Assembly (NCBI GenBank): GCA_034401795.1
Contig: JAVVLW010002772.1
Span: forward strand, 1-64,000
Length of the DNA: 64,000 nt
Source of the DNA: Chaetoderma sp. LZ-2023a
Lineage: Eukaryota; Mollusca; Caudofoveata; Chaetodermatida; Chaetodermatidae
Direction of reading: 5' to 3'
The notes beneath the pieces are model-generated. The model had not been told where the DNA came from. It made no database searches and was given only the letters and a program-made list of their open reading frames with translations. Every line of letters begins with the position of its first letter. Position 1 is the first letter of the stretch. Shown one piece after another: positions 52,200 to 62,963 of this stretch. Position numbers and translations under genes: made by a program.

Positions 52200-52405
52200 C
52201 TGTCTCGCTGCTGCAAGCCACCAGACAATAATTTCAATAATCAAAAACTCTGGACTTGCTGAATATTTTGAAAACAATTTGACTAAAAGTTGTTGGTGGC
52301 TTAGCCACCAACAACTTTCAGCCAAATCATTTTCAAAATATTTAGCCGGTCCAGATATATAACACTGGGTGGAGGTCGTCGACAAAAACTCAGCAGTCAG
52401 ACGGG
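52200..52405. repeat. Palindromic TTAA element, family F3
   Basis: TTAA on both sides (52196-52199, 52406-52409). Outer ends CTGTCTCGCTGCTG and CAGCAGTCAGACGGG are inverted. Core arms of about 38 bp (AGTTGTTGGTGGC TTA GCCACCAACAACT). A short F1 left-end remnant (CCCTGCAATGGTCAAGATTG) precedes it. Confidence 0.85.
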
Positions 52406-52450
52406 TTAAAGTAAAATGTTTAATTTCTGCATTGATGATCTAGTGCTTAC

Positions 52451-52519
52451 ATAACAATAGGCTCTAGGCTGTTATCCCCTGTGTATGATGAATCATAGAT
52501 CACCAGGCGCTGGTCATAC
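52451..52519 (-). CDS. WD40 host gene, exon 3
   Basis: This exon has 69 nt. Joined to exon 2 it reads YSAG-YDQRLVIYDSS, the classic end of a WD40 blade, then a loop TGDNSLEPIV. The frame fit across the 9.4-kb intron that contains the LINE and the large minisatellite is strong evidence that these exons belong together. Confidence 0.88.
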
Positions 52520-53339
52520 CTATTGAGAGATATTAATAAAAAATTAATCAAAGCTAAAAGACATAAATTGAGGGATTTCTAGCTATGTCCCGCACATTCT
52601 AGCTAAGCTACACCCACATTATACATGGCTTGAAATTAATTTAAACCCTTGAAACATGAATTCCCAGAATCAAAATATCAAGTTAACCATATAGGTAAGA
52701 TGGGGGATATATTGAAACTAATTTGACTGGGGGTGGGGGAGGGGGGGGGGGGGGGTTCTGCCCATGTCAAATCTATAACAGTCAAATTATTTTCAAAACG
52801 TTCAATAGAATGTTTATTAAATGGGAAATTCACTAAAAAATTCACTTTGTGACAGATTTACATTTTCATGATGGAGCTAACATGTCACCATCATGTAATT
52901 GATTATGACATCAGATACTTGAGTGGCATAACAGATTCCTATATTCTATATAGTCAGACATGTGCAAGAGACCACCTGCTTGTGGAACCACAGGAAGGTA
53001 AAAGGGAACTATCAACGATGTTGACTGGTAACTTCATATAATACTAAAAATATTACAGCCTGTTAAAAACTGGAATTGAATCAGAATAATTTGACAAAAA
53101 ATATTTAGTGACTAATTGTGGTAGCCGTTTTACTTAATCTGCAACCAATTAGTGACGCGGCTGGCCCTTCGCGCTCCATTGTGTGTCGACTGCGTGAGTA
53201 GTAGGATGTAAGTAGTCTAGTGGCAAATTAACTTAGTGCAAATATAACTGAGATTATATGATCTGCTGTAGAGGATATTATTTATTCAGCTGCATACACC
53301 AGAGTGCAAAGGCACAGCAGCATCTCATTGCTATGCCCA
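52520..53339. other. Intron 2-3, left part
   Basis: No gene. A worn F2 element at 52645-52820 contains a G-run of about 20 (52738-52757). Confidence 0.5.
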
Positions 53340-56300
53340 TTGCATGTACGATTACTGTATTCTGCGGCTGTAGTAGTAGAAACATCCTACAGCTGGAATC
53401 AGTCCTTCTTCGCTTTTGCCCACTGTGTCTTGTCCTCAGCCAAAATCCTTAGCTTCCTCAGGTCCATTCTTGACTTGAGTGTACCTAATCCTACTTTCTT
53501 GAGGTCACATCGTAACATGCTTAGCAGATTTATGCAATGACGTCCTCTCCTGTCTCTGTATTTGCTGGTTCCGAGTATGGCGAAATCCAAGGTTCTCTGT
53601 GCTGGTGTGTCTTCTGGCATCCTTAGCACATGGCCAAACATGGACCATCTTTGCAGGGTGAGTTTTACAGCCAGCGGCGGCGTATTACACATCTTGTATA
53701 GTGTATCGTTGGAAATTATGCTCTCTGGCTATCGGTGTCCAGTGATGGTGTGTAGGTGTTTGTGGTGGCAGGCGTCAAGTTTGTCTAGAACTGCCTTTGG
53801 AGCTGCCCAGCTATTACAGTTATACATCATCAAGGATACCCAGGTTGCATTGTATAAACTTAGTCTTTTTACCAAAGGCATCTTTGATCTACGAATCCAT
53901 AGCTTCCAGAAGGACTGGAAAGCTATGTTCCCCATGATGCAGTGTGCGGCAATGTCAGTAGTACTGCAAAGCAGTGAGCCCAGGATTTTACTTTTCCTCC
54001 ATGGTTCGCCGCCACGGAGTGGATCGTCATTTTCTTTAGTTTCATGCTTTGTAGATAGTTATATGTGGGTGAACTCTGTTTTGGATTCATTCATAAAGCG
54101 ATTCTCAATTTTTAGTTTGCTTGCAGCTATTTGGAATCAAGGGATTTCTTTTCCTCATCTATGAAGTCCACATTGTCGGCATATTCCATCTCCAGCGACA
54201 TGCCCAGTATTGACACCGGGGGGTTTGGTCTTGTGGAGATTTCCTGCTTGGATTTCAATGCAGCAGCCAGGTAACAGGTGAAGAGCACAGGGGATAGACC
54301 ATCTCCCTGTGGGGAGCCGATTGAAGTCTCAAACTCTACAGACTTCACTGACTTGACTCGTACTCTCAGCTTGGTGTCTGCAAGCAGTAGTCTCACAAGT
54401 TGTAGCTCATCTTCATTGCAACTGGCCTGGCGTAGCACATCTAGGATCTTTGAGCATTTAATTGTGTCGACGGCTTGTGACATGTCCATGTCCATTTTGT
54501 GGAAATCCCAGTGTTTGGACATGGCTACCAACACAAGCATGCATTGATCCCATACAATGTCTGCGCAGCTGCATCCACGTTTGAAGCCACTTTGACATGA
54601 TCCGGTGAAGTTGTCGATCTTCTCTCGGATGCAACATAGAGTAACATTGGATAGCATTTTCCATATGCTGTTAAGGAGCACAATGGGCTGCAGATTGGCT
54701 GGGGGCCAGGTGGCTTCTTGGGCTTGGGTAGCGCGATAAGGATGCCTTGGCCTACAGCGTCGATGGGAAGGTGGTGCATAAAAGCTGAATTGATTATGTG
54801 CGTGATCGGTTTTGAATAATGCCACTTGCATTTTTCACGGCTTTAAGTGCCTTCTCAACATCTGCTGTATTAATTGGTGTTAGTAATGGCCTGGGGTCTC
54901 CGGAGAATGGGTGCAAGGGCTCATTATCAATGTGAGTGAACTGTTCCTTGAACCATTCTCGAATTGCCTCGGCTTTGCCCTGGTCAGTCTCGATAAAGTG
55001 TCCTTCAGAGTTGTATAGAGTTAGTGGTGATGTGTAGTCAGCAACTCTCAGGGCTCGGGCTGCCCGAGACATTTTGTGGCAGTCATCCGTGGCAGTGATT
55101 TCATCTGCTAGGGCGTCTACTTGCTGGATAGCAAGATCTTTTAAGTATTCGCTAATGTGGCGCAGAATGTTATTGCATTCCTGGCATAGTTTGGTGCAAT
55201 CTTCACTTTGGCCACTTTGATAGATGCGCAGACGTAACGCTTTCTGGTCTGATGACAGTTTACTATGAGAGGGTCGTCAGTATACCTAGTTCTGTTGTTT
55301 TTTAGAACACCTATGGTGCTAGTAGCTGATGATTCCATAGATATCAGTATTTTGGTTAGGGCTTTGTTTGGATAGGAGCTGATGTCGATATTAGCTATCT
55401 GGTCCCCGAGGGCCTTTTTGTATGACATTTGAGTGTCAGTGTCGCTGATGAGCATGGGTAAGTTGTAGGTGACTCTACCCTCTTGCCTGGTATGGCATTT
55501 ATACATTAGGTAGAGCTGGTTCATATGGAGGCGTGTAATGACTGGCTAATGGTCAGAATTGAGGTCTGTACCTCCATAGGAACGAGCATCCCGAAGTAGG
55601 GGTATTGCTGCTGTCTTGCATAGTATGAAATCTATTTGGTTGAAGACAGCTTTTGTACCAAATTGGCCATTGTAACTAAGGAATGCCACCAGTGCATCTC
55701 CATTGCTGTTGCGTGTGCCCTCTCCATATGATCCCATGCATGGCAAGTCCTGAACTTTTGTCCGCAATGCCGAGTTTTCCCAGCTTGGAGTTGAAATCGC
55801 CACACATGAACAGTTGCCATCTAGCTGTGATAGTAATGGTGAATCCCAGTTCTGCATAGAAGGAATCTAATATACGTAGCTGGATTCTCTTTGGCCCTTT
55901 CACCATATGCATTGACTATGCGACACTTAGTGGTGGTGCGCTTTCGCGTTGGTATAGCCAGGTCGATAAATGCAACGTGACCACGGACGTATCCAAAACT
56001 AATGACATTGTCCAATACCCTTGGTCCGATTACGAATCCCCCCATATCCACGGTAAGTGACCTGTTTTTGCTCCATGAGTACTAGCTTATGGCCTGTCTG
56101 AAGTTGCTGCTCTGAGTGTTTAGCTACTTTAGTCGCTTGAATGCATGCGATATCAATCTTTGATGTTGCAGTCAGACCACGTACATTCCACGTAGCTATG
56201 GTAAGCTCCTGGGAAGATTGTGTTGTCCGAGGACAACCGAAGGTTAGACATAGTCAGAGTTGCCTCTGTAAGCGGATGTCAGCCCGCAATCGTTGCTGAC

Positions 56301-56340
56301 TTGGTTTCCCAACAAAGTTGGTACTTACGCCCATTAGAGT
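53340..56340 (-). mobile_element. APE-type LINE (non-LTR retrotransposon), broken
   Basis: Minus-strand order: AP endonuclease (TIATWNVRGL near 56190, DIACIQATK, SSGLAMHGIIW, SYGGTDLNSDH near 55550), linker, reverse transcriptase (QPIVLLNSIWKMLSNV, MDMSQAVDTI, IGSPQGDGLSPVLF, MEYADNVDFI at about 54150-54700), and the C-terminal tail MFGHVLRMPEDTPAQRTLDF to LRILAEDKTQWAKAKKD at 53400. The endonuclease QET motif reads QAT and the YADD box reads YADN, so both enzymes have lost a key acidic residue; multiple frame changes also occur (for example within 55630-55910). It is an inactive, near full-length single-ORF copy. The clade is not assigned. Confidence 0.88.
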
Positions 56341-56383
56341 GGCATAAATGGTATTTATCTGCCCTTTTCCAATGATGCACTAT

Positions 56384-56725
56384 ACAAGATGTGTAATATG
56401 TCGCCGCTGTCTGTAAAAGTCGCCCAGCAAAGATGGTCAATGTTTGGCCATGTGCTAAGGATGCCAGAAGAGACACCAGCACAGAGAGCCTTGGAATTCG
56501 CCCTACTCGGAGCCAGCAAATACAAAGCCAGGAGAGGACGTCATTGCATAAATCTGCTAAGCGTGCTATGGGGTGACTTCAAGAAAGCAGGACTCGGTAC
56601 ACTCAAGTCAAGAATGGACCTGAGGAAGCTAAGGATTTCGGCTGAGCACAAGACGCAATGGGCAAAAGCGAAGAAGGACTGATTGCAGCCGTACTACAGC
56701 CGCAGAATACAGTAATCATACATCT
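56384..56725 (+). mobile_element. LINE 3' end fragment, opposite orientation
   Basis: An open stretch MCNMSPLSVKVAQQRWSMFG to LRISAEHKTQWAKAKKD, the same C-terminal tail as the 53340-56340 LINE, then the 3' UTR with GTACTACAGCCGCAGAATAC. It faces away from the 5' end of the minus-strand LINE just 45 bp away, so the two 3' ends form an inverted pair. Confidence 0.88.
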
Positions 56726-56814
56726 GTCCTTTTCAAATTATTCAATTTCTCTTTGTTACCGGTGGCTATAGTTTTATTACTATATGAAGTTATCATTCAA
56801 CAGCATTTGATAGT

Positions 56815-59800
56815 TCCCTGGTCCTGTCCTTTAGATGGTGGTTTCCTGGTCCTGTCCTTTAATATGGTGGTTTCCTGGTCCTTTCCTTTAAGATGGTGGT
56901 TTCTTGGTCCTTTCCTTTAAGATGGTAGTTTCCTGGTCCTTTACTTTAAGACGATGCTTTCTTGGTTCTTTCCTTTAAGATGGTAGTTTCCTGGTCCTTT
57001 CCTTTAAGATGGTGGTTTCCTGGTCCTTTCCTTTAAGATGGTGGTTTCTTGGTCCTTTCCTTTAAGATGGTAGTTTCCTGGTCCTTTCTTTTAAGATGGA
57101 GGTTTCTTGGTTCTTTCCTTTAAGATGGTAGTTTCCTGGTCCTTTCCTTTAAGATGGTGGTTTCTTGATCCTTTCCTTTAAGATGGTAGTTTCCTGGTCC
57201 TTTCTTTTAAGATGATGGTTTCTTAGTTCTTTCCTTTAAGATGGTAGTTTCCTGGTCCTTTCCTTTAAGATGGTGGTTTCTTGGTCCTTTCTTTTAAGAT
57301 GGTGGTTTCCTGGTCCTTTCCTTTAAGATGGTAGTTTCCTGGTCCTTTCCTTTAAGATGGTGGTTTCTTGGACCTTTCTTTTAAGATGGTGGTTTCCTGG
57401 TCCTTTCCTTTAAGATGGTGGTTTCTTGGTTCTTTCCTTTAAGATGGTAGTTTCCTGGTCCTTTACTTTAAGACGATGGTTTCTTGGTTCTTTCCTTTAA
57501 GATGGTAGTTTCCTGGTCCTTTCCTTTAAGATGGTAGTTTCTTGGTTCTTTCCTTTAAGATGGTAGTTTCCTGGTCCTTTCCTTTAAGATGGTGGTTTCT
57601 TGGTTCTTTCCTTTAAGATGGTAGTTTCCTGGTCCTTTACTTTAAGACGATGGTTTCCTGGTCCTTTCTTTTAAGATGATGGTTTCTTGGTTCTTTCCTT
57701 TAAGATGGTAGTTTCCTGGTCCTTTCCTTTAAGATGGTGGTTTCTTGGTCCTTTCCTTTAAGATGGTGGTTTCCTGGTTCTTTCCTTTAAGATGATGGTT
57801 TCCTGGTCCTTTCCTTTAAGATGGTGGTTTCCTGGTCCTTTCCTTTAAGATGGTGGTTTCTTGGTCCTTTCCTTTAAGATGGTAGTTTCCTGGTCCTTTC
57901 TTTTAAGATGATGGTTTCTTGGTTCTTTCCTTTAAGATGGTAGTTTCCTGGTCCTTTACTTTAAGACGATGGTTTCTTGGTTCTTTCCTTTAAGATGGTA
58001 GTTTCCTGGTCCTTTCCTTTAAGATGGTAGTTTCTTGGTTCTTTCCTTTAAGATGGTAGTTTCCTGGTCCTTTCCTTTAAGATGGTGGTTTCTTGGTTCT
58101 TTCCTTTAAGATGGTAGTTTCCTGGTCCTTTACTTTAAGACGATGGTTTCCTGGTCCTTTCTTTTAAGATGATGGTTTCTTGGTTCTTTCCTTTAAGATG
58201 GTAGTTTCCTGGTCCTTTCCTTTAAGATGGTGGTTTCTTGGTCCTTTCCTTTAAGATGGTGGTTTCCTGGTTCTTTCCTTTAAGATGATGGTTTCCTGGT
58301 CCTTTCCTTTAAGATGGTGGTTTCCTGGTCCTTTCCTTTAAGATGGTGGTTTCTTGGTCCTTTCCTTTAAGATGGTAGTTTCCTGGTCCTTTCTTTTAAG
58401 ATGATGGTTTCTTGGTTCTTTCCTTTAAGATGGTGGTTTCTTGGTCCTTTCTTTTAAGATGGTGGTTTCCTGGTCCTTTCCTTTAAGATGGTAGTTTCCT
58501 GGTCCTTTCCTTTAAGATGGTGGTTTCTTGGACCTTTCTTTTAAGATGGTGGTTTCCTGGTCCTTTCCTTTAAGATGGTGGTTTCGTGGTCCTTTACTTT
58601 AAGACGATGGTTTCTTGGTTCTTTCCTTTAAGACGGTAGTTTCCTGGTCCTTTCCTTTAAGATGGTAGTTTCTTGGTTCTTTCCTTTAAGATGGTAGTTT
58701 CCTGGTCCTTTACTTTAAAACGATGGTTTCTTGGTTCTTTCTTTTAAGATGGTAGTTTCCTGGTCCTTTCCTTTAAGATGGTAGTTTCTTGGTTCTTTCC
58801 TTTAAGATGGTAGTTTCCTGGTCCTTTCCTTTAAGACGATGGTTTCCTGGTCCTTTCCTTTAAGATGGTGGTTTCTTGGTCCTTTCCTTTAAGATGGTGG
58901 TTTCCTGGTTCTTTCCTTTAAGATGATGGTTTCCTGGTCCTTTCCTTTAAGATGGTGGTTTCTTGGTTCTTTCCTTTAAGATGGTAGTTTCCTGGTCCTT
59001 TACTTTAAGACGATGGTTTCCTGGTCCTTTCCTTTAAGATGGTGGTTTCTTGGTCCTTTCCTTTAAGATGGTGGTTTCCTGGTTCTTTCCTTTAAGATGA
59101 TGGTTTCCTGGTCCTTTCCTTTAAGATGATGGTTTCCTGGTCCTTTCCTTTAAGATGGTGGTTTCTTGGTCCTTTCCTTTAAGATGATGGTTTCCTGGTC
59201 CTTTCTTTTAAGATGGTAGTTTCTTGGTCCTTTCCTTTAAGACGATGGTTTCCTGGTCCTTTCCTTTAAGATGATGGTTTCTTGGTCCTTTCCTTTAAGA
59301 CGATGGTTTCCTGGTCCTTTCCTTTAAGATGATGGTTTCTTGGTCCTTTCCTTGAAGATGTGGTTTCTTGGTCCTTTCCTTTAAGATGGTGGTTTCCTGG
59401 TCGTTTCCTTTAAGATGGTGGTTTCCTGGTCCTTTCCTTTAAGATGATGGTTTCCTGGTCCTTTCCTTTAAGATGCTGGTTTCTTGGTTATTTCCTTTAA
59501 GATGATGGTTTCCTGGTCCTTTCCTTTAAGATGGTGGTTTCCTGGTCCTTTCTTTTAAGATGGTGGTTTCTTGGTCATTTCCTTTAAGACGATGGTTTCC
59601 TGGTCCTTTCCTTTAAGATGATGGTTTCCTGGTCCTTTCCTTTAAGATGCTGGTTTCTTGGTTCTTTCCTTTAAGATGATGGTTTCCTGGTCCTTTCTTT
59701 TAAGATGGTGGTTTCCTGGTCATTTCCTTTAAGATGGTAGTTTCCTGGTCATTTCCTTTAAGACGATGGTTTCCTGGTCCTTTCCTTTAAGATGATGGTT

Positions 59801-60630
59801 TCTTGGTCCTTTCCTTTAAGACGATGATTTCCTGGTCCTTTCCTTTAAGATGATGGTTTCTTGGTCCTTTCCTTTAAGATGGTGGTTTCTTGGTCCTTTC
59901 CTTTAAGATGGTGCTTTCTTGGTCATTTCCTTTAAGATGATGGTTTCCTGGTCCTTTCTTTTAAGATGGTAGTTTCCTGGTCCTTTCCTTTAAGATGGTG
60001 GTTTGCTGGTCCTTTCCTTTAAGATGGTGGTTTCCTGGTCCTTTCCTTTAATATGATGGTTTCCTGGTCCTTTCCTTTAAGATGGTGGTTTCTTGGTCCT
60101 TTCCTTTAATATGATGGTTTCCTGGTCCTTTCCTTTAAGATGGTGGTTTCCTGGTCCTTTCCTTTAATATGATGGTTTCCTGGTCCTTTCCTTTAAGATG
60201 GTGGTTTCTTGGTCCTTTCCTTTAAGATGGTAGTTTCCTGGTCCTTTCCTTTAAGATGGTGGTTTCCTGGTCCTTTCCTTTAAGATGGTAGTTTCCTGGT
60301 CCTTTCTTTTAAGATGGTGGTTTCCTGGTCCTTTCCTTTAAGATGGTAGTTTCCTGGTCCTGTCCTTTAAGATGGTGTTTCCTGGTCCTTTCTTTTAAGA
60401 TGGTGGTTTCCTGGTCCTTTCCTTTAAAATGGTCGTTTCCTGGTCCTTTCCTTTAAGATGGTGGTTTCTTGGTCCATTCCTTTAAGATGGTGGTTTCCTG
60501 GTCCTTTCCTTTAAGATGGTGGTTTCTTGGTCCTTTCCTTTAAGATGGTGGTTTCCTGGTCCTTTCCTTTAACTGCAGAACAGCATTTGATATTTTCCTT
60601 TAAGATGGTGGTTTCCTGGCCTCTTTCTTT
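56815..60630. repeat. 29-bp minisatellite, about 130 units
   Basis: The unit is GATGGTGGTTTCCTGGTCC + TTTCCTTTAA (29 bp) with recurrent variants (TAG/TGG, CCTGG/CTTGG, ACTTTAAGACGATGG). The same flank motif AACAGCATTTGATA occurs at both the start (56799) and the end (60580). Within it is a higher-order repeat (57425-58434). Confidence 0.97.
57425..58434. repeat. Higher-order repeat within the minisatellite (493 bp, 17 units)
   Basis: The rare variant CTTTACTTTAAGACGATGG occurs at 57461 and 57954; the following variant at 57638 recurs at 58131. Both differences are exactly 493 bp = 17 x 29, and the order of variants between is the same in both blocks. Confidence 0.9.
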
Positions 60631-61626
60631 AACATGAGTGGTTATTATCACCTCTCCTAAAGAACGACAATCTTTAATGCTCCAAAATATGTATCCTATA
60701 GCACATCCCTTGCATTAACAGATTAACTGTCTACAGTGACTAACTGAGGTATTTTATATTACAATATAGTATATGATCAACTAACATCAGTGCAAAGACA
60801 AAACGACTCTCACTCTTCCAATTTTGTCCCATTTTCATAACATTTTGGATTTTTCAGATTTTCTTTTTGAGAACAAGAGCAAAGTTGGGGAGGTGGTGGT
60901 GGGGGGGGGGGGGAGGGGGCTAGTGTATGGTAACATCTTTTATTGTGCTAAAATTTGAGCAACATAAGATTAATAGTTTCCGGGATATACCTACTAACGC
61001 ACGCATGCACACTAGAAAACATCATTATTTTAATTGAACACCATCCTATTATATTTACAAGTTTCACCATAAATATATTAATTTCATATTTTATTGATTT
61101 ATCTTTCATCTTGGATGAGAAGGTAGGACTCCTTATTCATATCACAGTAAAACTTTCACAGCTCCTGATCACGATCAATGAAAACTACCATATATTGCCC
61201 AATAATAACTGCAACCTTAATATAAGTCGCATGCCAATTTTAGAGGTTGAGCCATCCTAATTTCTTAGCAGTTTTAAAACAGCAAATGTATCTAATAGAA
61301 GTCGCATCCAAATTTCAGCAGTTTGTGTGTTTAAAAAAAATAATTGTGATTTAATTAACTTATAACGTTAAATAAAATGAGATTTGAAACAAAATTTTGC
61401 AATAGCTTCACGGAAATATCATCCAAATTACGTCACTTCCTTGTATGATACAACTATCAACGGAAATTTTTTTTTCTCAGTGGATTTAAATAATTTACAA
61501 ACCTTGCCCTATTATAAGCCGCGGTTACTAATGAGCATTTTATGGTAAGAACCCAAATGCAAATGTCAACCTGACATCACATGATTAGCCCTGAGCGTTC
61601 ACAATCATGCATAATCTTGCAAATGT
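60631..61626. other. Intron 2-3, right part
   Basis: No gene supported. A G-run with GGT repeats at 60890-60918. An open stretch at 60955-61260 is AT-rich and has no recognisable domain. Confidence 0.5.
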
Positions 61627-61630
61627 TTAA

Positions 61631-61849
61631 TCAATTAATGGACAAGATTGGTCGAGAAAAAACCAATTTTTACTTAATGAATGTCCATTCGTAGACCAAA
61701 AGTGCAATGATTTTTTGAGAATTTACCACTGGAATGACTGGCTCAGACACTGAGCCAGTCATTCAAATGGTAAATTTTCAAAAATAGTTTTTAAATGGTC
61801 TGCAAATGGATATTTCTTGAGACCACTGCAGAAGCCATTGTTAGCTGGC
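61631..61849. repeat. Palindromic TTAA element, family F1
   Basis: TTAA on both sides (61627-61630, 61850-61853). Core ACTGGAATGACTGGCTCAGA...CTGAGCCAGTCATTCAAATG. It ends 24 bp from the donor of host exon 2. Confidence 0.8.
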
Positions 61850-61873
61850 TTAACCATGAAAATAATGACTTAC

Positions 61874-61982
61874 CCAGCAGAGTATATGCGTGACTCATGA
61901 CACACCAAGCATCTGACGATATCTGTGTGCTCTCGTGCAATGTACAGAACACGAGTATCTATCACATGACCTCTCTCTTTCT
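61874..61982 (-). CDS. WD40 host gene, exon 2
   Basis: This exon has 109 nt and enters in phase 1 and leaves in phase 2. It encodes a charged link (EKERGHVIDTR) and then HTDIVRCLVCHESRIYSAG, the H-to-AG half of a WD40 blade that is completed by the next exon across an intron of about 9.4 kb. A palindromic TTAA element ends 24 bp beyond its donor site. Confidence 0.87.
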
Positions 61983-62866
61983 CTAGAAAACACAGATTTA
62001 GAAATAATACAGTATATCAAGAATAATTATTAACCATGTCATACAACTCTGATATACCACCATCACAATCTGGCTTAAGGCATGAACAGGCTACAGCCAA
62101 ATAAGTTATAAAATATTCAATAGTATACATGTATGGTCATTCTGTAATTGAGATAATGTAATTTCAAAGGGGGGAATCAGGAATCCAGTTTTAGCTTTGC
62201 CCCAACCAGCTTTGTCCATGTTGGAATCAATCCAGCCCTGAACTCCCTGTGATGTTGCCGGTGGCAGCAACAGTGCCCAGTCAAATTAATTTCAAAATAT
62301 TCAAGAACATGTTTATTAAATAGTAAATACATACAATTCGTACATCTTGATGGACTATTAAGCGTTTAAGATGGACTAAATCGTGTCATTCATGATGTAA
62401 TTGATTATGACGTCAACCTAAATGTGATGTAGTTGATTATGACATCATATGATTGACTGAGAAACTGGGTTAATCCATTGTCAAAGGCTTAAGCATGCAA
62501 TAACATTCAAAATCATCAGTTCACCTTATTTATCAGCCTGATAAATGATAACAAGTGAATGACTGACCGATGAGAGCTTGATGCTTGGCAAACCACAAAC
62601 TCAGACAATTCAGTTCGCAAATTTGTGGGTTCAGGAAAATTCAAATGTACATTATGACATTAAAATGGAGGCAGACAGTTTTTAGGATGTTGAAGTTAGA
62701 TTAATATTGCTGCTAGCTTTTGAGAAGATGAAATAGTATTTGGTTTGGAAAACAGAGGGTTGAATTCAAAACTGTAAGTAGGCTCTATGAGTCTGTCTTC
62801 ATCACGTGAACTTAAACTCATCAATACACATCATATTCTGCTGAGAATGACTAATAGCTGTCTAAC
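61983..62866. other. Intron 1-2
   Basis: No gene. A worn F2 element lies at about 62090-62310 (CAAATAAGTTATAAAATATT, GGCAGCAACAGTGCCCAGTC, AAATTAATTTCAAAATATTC). Elsewhere AT-rich with a repeated GTAATTGATTATGAC-like motif (62398 and 62428). Confidence 0.5.
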
Positions 62867-62963
62867 CTTCATCAAGCTTGTAGACCCGGATACCAGCACT
62901 GACTGCACATATTAGCTGGTGTCGACGTGGGTTGATAGCCATCCGATAAACTGGCATTCCAAT
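62867..62963 (-). CDS. WD40 host gene, exon 1 (first visible)
   Basis: This exon has 97 nt: 32 codons plus one base. It opens in phase 0 after a CAG acceptor and ends GAAG|GTTAGA. It encodes IGMPVYRMAINP followed by LICAVSAGIRVYKLDE, a WD40 blade with a terminal strand like the usual WD-dipeptide strand. No start codon fits, so earlier exons must exist upstream. Confidence 0.85.

Larger units (their letters stand above)
1..62963 (-). other. Host gene: multi-exon WD40-repeat protein (partial, spans window)
   Basis: Eighteen exons on the minus strand join in a single open frame with AG acceptors and GT donors; every intron phase matches the next exon. About 660 residues are visible. The product is built from WD40 blades, for example exons ending in KIWS, VIIKWE, LCIWDIEKG, TVRIWS and TIRIWNAWK, with a charged, probably coiled insert in the middle (exon 9). 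WD40 proteins fold as beta-propellers and act as scaffolds; no enzyme motif is visible. The first visible exon opens with a splice acceptor, so the start codon lies upstream, probably beyond 64000; the last exon runs off position 1. Introns reach 16.6 kb and hold all mobile elements described here. I do not recognise the orthologue; ciliary-type WD40 proteins are one possibility, without direct evidence. Confidence 0.88.

Noticed and set aside
56815-60630. CRISPR-like array of 29-bp repeats
   Set aside because: There are no spacers; units are head to tail and this is animal DNA. The same holds for the 30-bp and 36-bp arrays.
60955-61260. 101-codon open stretch as a gene
   Set aside because: It is AT-rich, has no domain or splice context, and lies in a large intron on the opposite strand.
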